DNA from: Lunularia cruciata
Lineage: Eukaryota > Streptophyta > Marchantiopsida > Lunulariales > Lunulariaceae
Assembly: GCA_948567375.1 (NCBI GenBank)
Contig: OX419755.1
Location: 76,220,931-76,284,930, forward strand
Length of the DNA stretch: 64,000 bases
Direction of reading: 5' to 3'
The notes under the pieces were generated by a model, which was not told the DNA's origin, made no database searches, and saw only the letters and a program-made list of their open reading frames with translations. Positions within the stretch are counted from its first letter, which is position 1. The number at the start of each line of letters is the position of its first letter. Positions 59,621 through 64,000 of this stretch are shown here, piece after piece. The position numbers and the translations under genes are program-made.

Positions 59621-61850
59621 AGGGGTACTTATCATCCTTTCATTTGCAACTACCTCTCTCTCATTGAGTTTTCTAGTGAGCAATGGTTTGAGTCTTGGGG
59701 GAGTATGATGGAGTTGGAGTTGGGGTTCCTTGCCTTCTTAGTCCATGGTGCACTACAAAAATAGCCATCAGAGGTTCATCTTGAGTGAGAGACAAGATGG
59801 CTCACATTTTTGGTTCCATTTTTGGGACCTCTTTAGAAAGCCAGATAATGTTTTGCATACAATTCTATATTAGAGAGAAAGATGCTATGAGAGCTCACTT
59901 GGAGAGAACATTAGAGGAGGAGAGAGTTGAACTTATGTTAGAGAACTTAGATCCATTTGTATACCTTGTAAATCATTATGTGTTTTGAGGTGATATTGTA
60001 TATACTTTACACATGAGAGGATTTGGAGAGATTGTGTGAGATGGATTGTAGATTTTGGGGATTACGGTGATTTTAGGCAAAACCTCAAGTTTGAGATCCA
60101 AACTTGAAATTTTCAAAGAGAATAGCTTGGATTATGTGTTAAGTGAGACACTTGAAATTATTGTTAGGGCGGCTACATGCGTTGAGCTAGATCTTTTAGA
60201 AGGTGGTAGGATAAACTACTTCCGCAAACTGCATGCTCTCAAGAATTTTGTCTAGAGTTTGCCATTTATTCACTTTTTATTTGAACTTTTTTGAAACTTT
60301 GCAAAAAACTATAGTGCATAGAATTCTACCTTTTGGCCTAAAAATTAGGGATAGATCAATCTTGCATAGAAATATGAGTTTTTAAATTAAGGGGGGAGGT
60401 TTTCAGACCAAATTTAAAATATGTGTGCTAAATAGAAGGTGCCTAGGCCAAATGGCTCAATGAAAAGATCCAAATTATTTTAGGAGAGTACACCCTAGGG
60501 TGTTGATCAAGTGTGAAAAATTTAAAAGTACTATGATATACAAGTTGAGGGAATTAAGTGACATTGTGAGGATGGGAAATCCTATAGATTTTGGAGAGTT
60601 GAAATCTCATGCATGAAGAATGTGAGAGCAACCCAAAACCATGTTTGAGTGTTTAGACTTATCTTAGGAATATGGAGGGTCACCAAGAGTGGAAGTCAAG
60701 GCTATGCAAGGTCCCCCAAGGATTTGAGGTGATTATAGGAGTTGATATGAGGAAAAGAGACTTTAGAGTAAAATTTGAAAAGAGTGTTGGGAGGATCCAA
60801 AAACACACACTACTTGGAGGAAAAAGTGATTCTAAGTGCTTTTTATGTAGAGAGAAAGGACATAAGGCAAACTCATATCAATTGACCTTTGAGAGCAAGA
60901 GATTGAGGGAAAGGAGAGGTTTACTTTACTTGGGATTGCATGTTGGACCTTCTTCACCAAGATTGGAAGGGAGGAGATCTAAGACCAAGGAGTTGTGTGA
61001 GGTTTGTGGAGTGAAAGGACTTCCAAAAGGACACAAGTGTAGTGGAGTAATAACACTTTTGGAGACTTTGGTAAACAATCTTGGAGAGAGTCTTAGTAGT
61101 ATAGCTATAAAACTAATACTGCCTTCATTAACTAGTTCTCCAGATTAATGATGGAGATAATCATTCAACTTATGGATAAACTATCCATGAGGGTTTGATC
61201 TATGCACTCTAGAATTTGATGTTGCTAAAGAAATCTTGGAACAACCTGAACCCTTTGTGTTCCATAGGGATTATTTCAAATGGTGTTAGTCATGTATATA
61301 CTCTATTAGTTATAGAGAGAAAAAAGGAATTTTTTTTGATAGAAAATAGAAAGATAGGAGAGGCTAAGATGGGGAAACAACAAGGACAAAGAATATGTGG
61401 AGGTCTTTGTGAGATTCTTCAAGAGAAATTGCATAGGAAAAACATTAGAGGAGAAAGAATGAGTGGGTCATTATTACCAAATTTCTTTGAAGATGTCTTA
61501 CTTACATGGTATGAGTCAAATACCAAAAGAGAGAAAGGTGTCAAGCCATTTCTAGTGTTGCATCTAGATTGCTTGGACATAGGAGTCATAGTAATAGTAG
61601 TTAGAGGTATTTCAGCAATTTCCCATAGACTACTTTCCGACGGTCAGATTTTGTGTTCAGGGTATTGACTTCACGGTAGTGCTCACTGTCACTTTGCACC
61701 GTTTTCACCATCGAGTGTGCCGTCAATGGGACCGTTAGGGTTCCAAATGTAGCTTGAGTCCAAGGGTATACTTTCAAAGTGCAGCTCCAGAGAGCTCACT
61801 TCTTTGATGTTGAGCCTTCGAGTTCTTGGCTATGGTAGATAGAGGCCTAT
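59621..61850 (+). mobile_element. Gag-like unassigned retroelement fossil (copy 2)
   Basis: Plus-strand coding remnants span about 59,785-61,668. The middle part (60,672-61,148) contains a zinc-knuckle-like C-F-L-C-R-E-K-G-H-K-A and, further on, C-E-V-C-G-V-K-G with a downstream H-K-C, as in retroelement gag nucleocapsids. The upstream part has an acidic helix (A-H-L-E-R-T-L-E-E-E-R-V-E-L). The C-terminal end (H-R-L-L-S-D-G-Q-I-L-C-S-G-Y) matches the fossil at 266-460. No reverse transcriptase or integrase was seen, so it may be a non-autonomous, gag-only element. It is broken in several places. Confidence 0.5.
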
Positions 61851-62358
61851 GTCATCAAGAAAATAACCCGTGTGCCCTTGAGGTTTGGTGTGAAATTATT
61901 TTCTCTTCTTCTGGTTGTAAGGAAGTCGGACTTTATGTCAATATTTCTCAGACATTGCTTTATTCTACCTTGCCAAGGGAGATCTATGTCATATTATTGT
62001 GAAGCCAAAAAAAGGTTTTGGTGCTATTAGCTCAAGGATTCTCTTAATGTGGCTTGAGCTTAGAAATAATGTTGGGTTACAAGAGCTCAAGTTTTGTTTT
62101 TTGTTTTATGTTATTGGAGTGAAGAATATTTTCCTTAGTGGAGGAGAAAAAATGAGTTTAGTTGAAAATACTTTGGAAGGCCTTTTGAGGGGGAGGGGGT
62201 GGTCTTTGACAATTGGGAGTTTTTGGCAGGAAGGGAGAAAAATCACGAGAGGAGTGGCTTCAGCCTTGAAGAGGAAGGTTTAGGAGGAGAGAGCAATAAT
62301 ATGACAAGGATTGGACGAGGAGTTTGGCAGAAAAAGGGTTTTTGACCAAAAGGGTGTG
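61851..62358 (+). other. Unassigned DNA before the tandem array
   Basis: It starts at the shared edge of the gag-like fossil. A 94-codon open stretch (61,999-62,283) is glycine- and lysine-rich and unrecognised. Toward its end the sequence becomes G-rich like the following array. Confidence 0.35.
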
Positions 62359-63720
62359 GCAAGACCAGGAAAGAAAGATCGGGAGGGTTTGCCTTGAACT
62401 GAACTAGAGGAAGTGAGGAGAGAGGAATTTTTTTTGAAGGATAAGGTCCTGGACTATGACACGAAGGGAAAGGAAGAAAGGAATTCGAGTTGGCTAGGGT
62501 TAAGCTTGGACAAGAGGAAGTGAGTGGGGAGAATTTTCAAAGGCTTGGTCATGGCCTGTGATAGGACAAGGAGATGTGAAGAAACTCTTGAGGGTTTGTT
62601 GGGCTTGAACTGGGGCAGGAGCAGGAGAGAAAGATCTGGAGGGTTTGCCTTGAACTGGACTAGAGGAAGTGAGTGGGGAGAATTTTTGAAGGCTTGGTCA
62701 TGGCCTGTGACAAGATAGGGAGATGTGAAGAAACTCTCAAGGGGTTTGTTGGGCTTGATCTGAGGCAAGAGCAGGAGAGAAATATCAAGAGGGTTTGCCT
62801 TGAATTGAACTGGAGGAATTGAGAAGCGAGGAATTTTTTTTGAAGGATTAGGTCCTGGATTGTGACACAAAAGGAAAAGGAGGAAGGGAATTTGAGTTGG
62901 CTAGGGTTAAGCTTGGACAAGAGGAAGTGAGTGGGGAGAATTTTCAAAGGCTTGGTCATGGCCTAAGACAAGACAAGGAGATGTGAAGAAAATCTCAAAG
63001 GGTTTGTTGGGCTTGAACTATGGCAAGAGCAAGAGAGAAAAATTGGGAGGGTTTGTTTTGAACTAGACTAGAAGAAGTGAGTGGGGAGAATTTTTGAAGG
63101 CTTGGTCATGGCCTGTGACATGACAAGGAGATGTGAAGAAACTCTCAAAGGGTTTGTTGGGCTTGAACTATGGCAGGAGCAGAAGAGAAAGATCGGCAAG
63201 GTTTGCCTTAAACTAGACTGGAGGAAGTGAGGGGAGAGGAATTTTTTTCGAAGGATTAAATCCTGGACTGTGACACAAAAGGAAAAGGAGGAAGGGAATT
63301 TGAGTTGGCTAGGGTTAAGCCTGGACAAGAGGAAGTGAGTGGGGAGATTTTTTGAAGGCTTGGTCATGGCCTATGACAAGACAAGGAGATGTGAAGAAAC
63401 TCCCAAGGGGTTTGTTGGGCTTGAACTGTGGTAGAAGCAGGAGAGAAAGATCGGGAGGGTTTGCCTTGAACTGGACTGGGAGAAGTGAGGGGAGAGGAAT
63501 TTTTTTTGAAGAATTAGATCCTAGATTGTGACATGAAGGGAAAGGAGTAAGGGAATTTGAGTTGGCTAGGGTTAAGCTTGGACAAGAGGAAGTGAGTGGA
63601 GAGAATTTTCAAATGCTTGGTCATGGTTGGTGACAGGACATGAAGATGTGAAATTTTATTGAGGGTTTTGGCTTGGGCTGTGGCAAGAGTAGGAGATGAA
63701 ACTCTCAAGTTTTGTTTGAG
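62359..63720 (+). repeat. Higher-order tandem array of two unit types
   Basis: Unit A (about 150 bases) starts gaggaagtgagtggggagaa and contains ggcttggtcatggcc and gggtttgttgggcttgaac. Unit B (107-108 bases) starts gaggaagtgaggggagagga and contains gagttggctagggttaagc. The order is partial A (62,359), B 62,407, A 62,514, A 62,663, B 62,813, A 62,921, A 63,071, B 63,221, A 63,329, B 63,479, A 63,586 (degenerate end). A and B share their first 10-12 bases. The three-unit block B-A-A is 406-408 bases. The minus strand stays open over long parts, which reflects the repeat composition and not an evident gene. Confidence 0.9.
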
Positions 63721-64000
63721 CTTGGATTGAGATAGAACTGGATTGAAGGAAAGGTGTGGGGAATGTTCACAAGAATGAGAACTTTAAATTGAATGTAGAG
63801 CAGAAGTCTGAATTGTGAGAGTAATGATGTGCAAGAGACATAGGAAAATTTTCCAATGAGCAAGAGTGAAGGAGGTTTTGAGTTTGCTTCAGCTTCATGA
63901 GTGATAGGAAAAGAGAGAGAAGACTTTTGAGGTAGGGTTTTGCTTGATTGAGACAGAAGAGACAGAAGTCAAGGAGGAGGAAGATTGTTTTCTCTAGAGG
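63721..64000. other. G-rich flank after the array
   Basis: Purine-rich on the plus strand, with no further array units and no gene seen. The window ends here. Confidence 0.4.

Noticed and set aside
62454-62870. 138-codon minus-strand frame with internal repeats, and similar frames up to 63.7 kb
   Set aside because: They follow the tandem array and change frame between units; no start, signal or conserved unit boundary supports a protein.

Overview
The window looks like a gene-poor stretch of a land-plant nuclear genome. The evidence is spliceosomal introns with GT..AG ends, Ty1/copia and chromodomain Ty3/gypsy fossils of plant type, a short run of the plant telomere motif (CCCTAAA), a pyrimidine-rich plant-style promoter patch, and AT-rich intergenic DNA. 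I see no bacterial operons, rRNA, tRNA or CRISPR arrays. The species cannot be named from sequence alone. A spore-bearing plant (moss, lycophyte or fern) or a large-genome seed plant would all fit.

Layout. 1-9.1 kb: nested old elements. These are the tail of an unassigned element with a gag-like relative at 59.6-61.9 kb, a minus-strand chromovirus (LTR 982-1392, pol to about 3.64 kb), a short repeat near 5 kb, and a minus-strand block encoding a coiled-coil protein of unknown family (6.2-9.1 kb). 9.1-16.4 kb: AT-rich filler, then a minus-strand copia fossil (about 13.15-16.3 kb). 16.4-24.6 kb: mostly low-copy DNA with one possible exon (23.6-23.8 kb, minus). 25.06-26.36 kb: four tandem units of about 320 bp. 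26.4-36.4 kb: AT-rich and low-copy DNA without a convincing gene.

37.07-38.60 kb: the one gene I support with confidence. It has three exons and encodes a secreted protein of 354 residues. Its C-terminal half repeats the motif LADISPPGMW, with basic residues before and acidic residues after most copies. The two most similar copies have identical peptides but differ at seven synonymous sites, so the peptide is under selection. This looks like an undescribed precursor that releases several small peptides, and it is the best candidate here for a new system.

39-54.5 kb: low-copy DNA carrying a dispersed pyrimidine-rich repeat (five copies in the window), paired alternative hairpins near 41.9 kb, and an old but nearly full-span copia element with both LTRs (43.05-46.65 kb). 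56.0-58.0 kb: a third minus-strand copia fossil with its 3' LTR start. 58.0-64 kb: tandem LTR-like repeats, the gag-like unassigned element, and a higher-order tandem array (units of 150 and 108 bp arranged B-A-A) at 62.36-63.72 kb.

Apart from the peptide-precursor gene and a few weak small-gene candidates, the window is a graveyard of old retroelements separated by low-copy DNA. Identities quoted are by-eye readings, not alignments.
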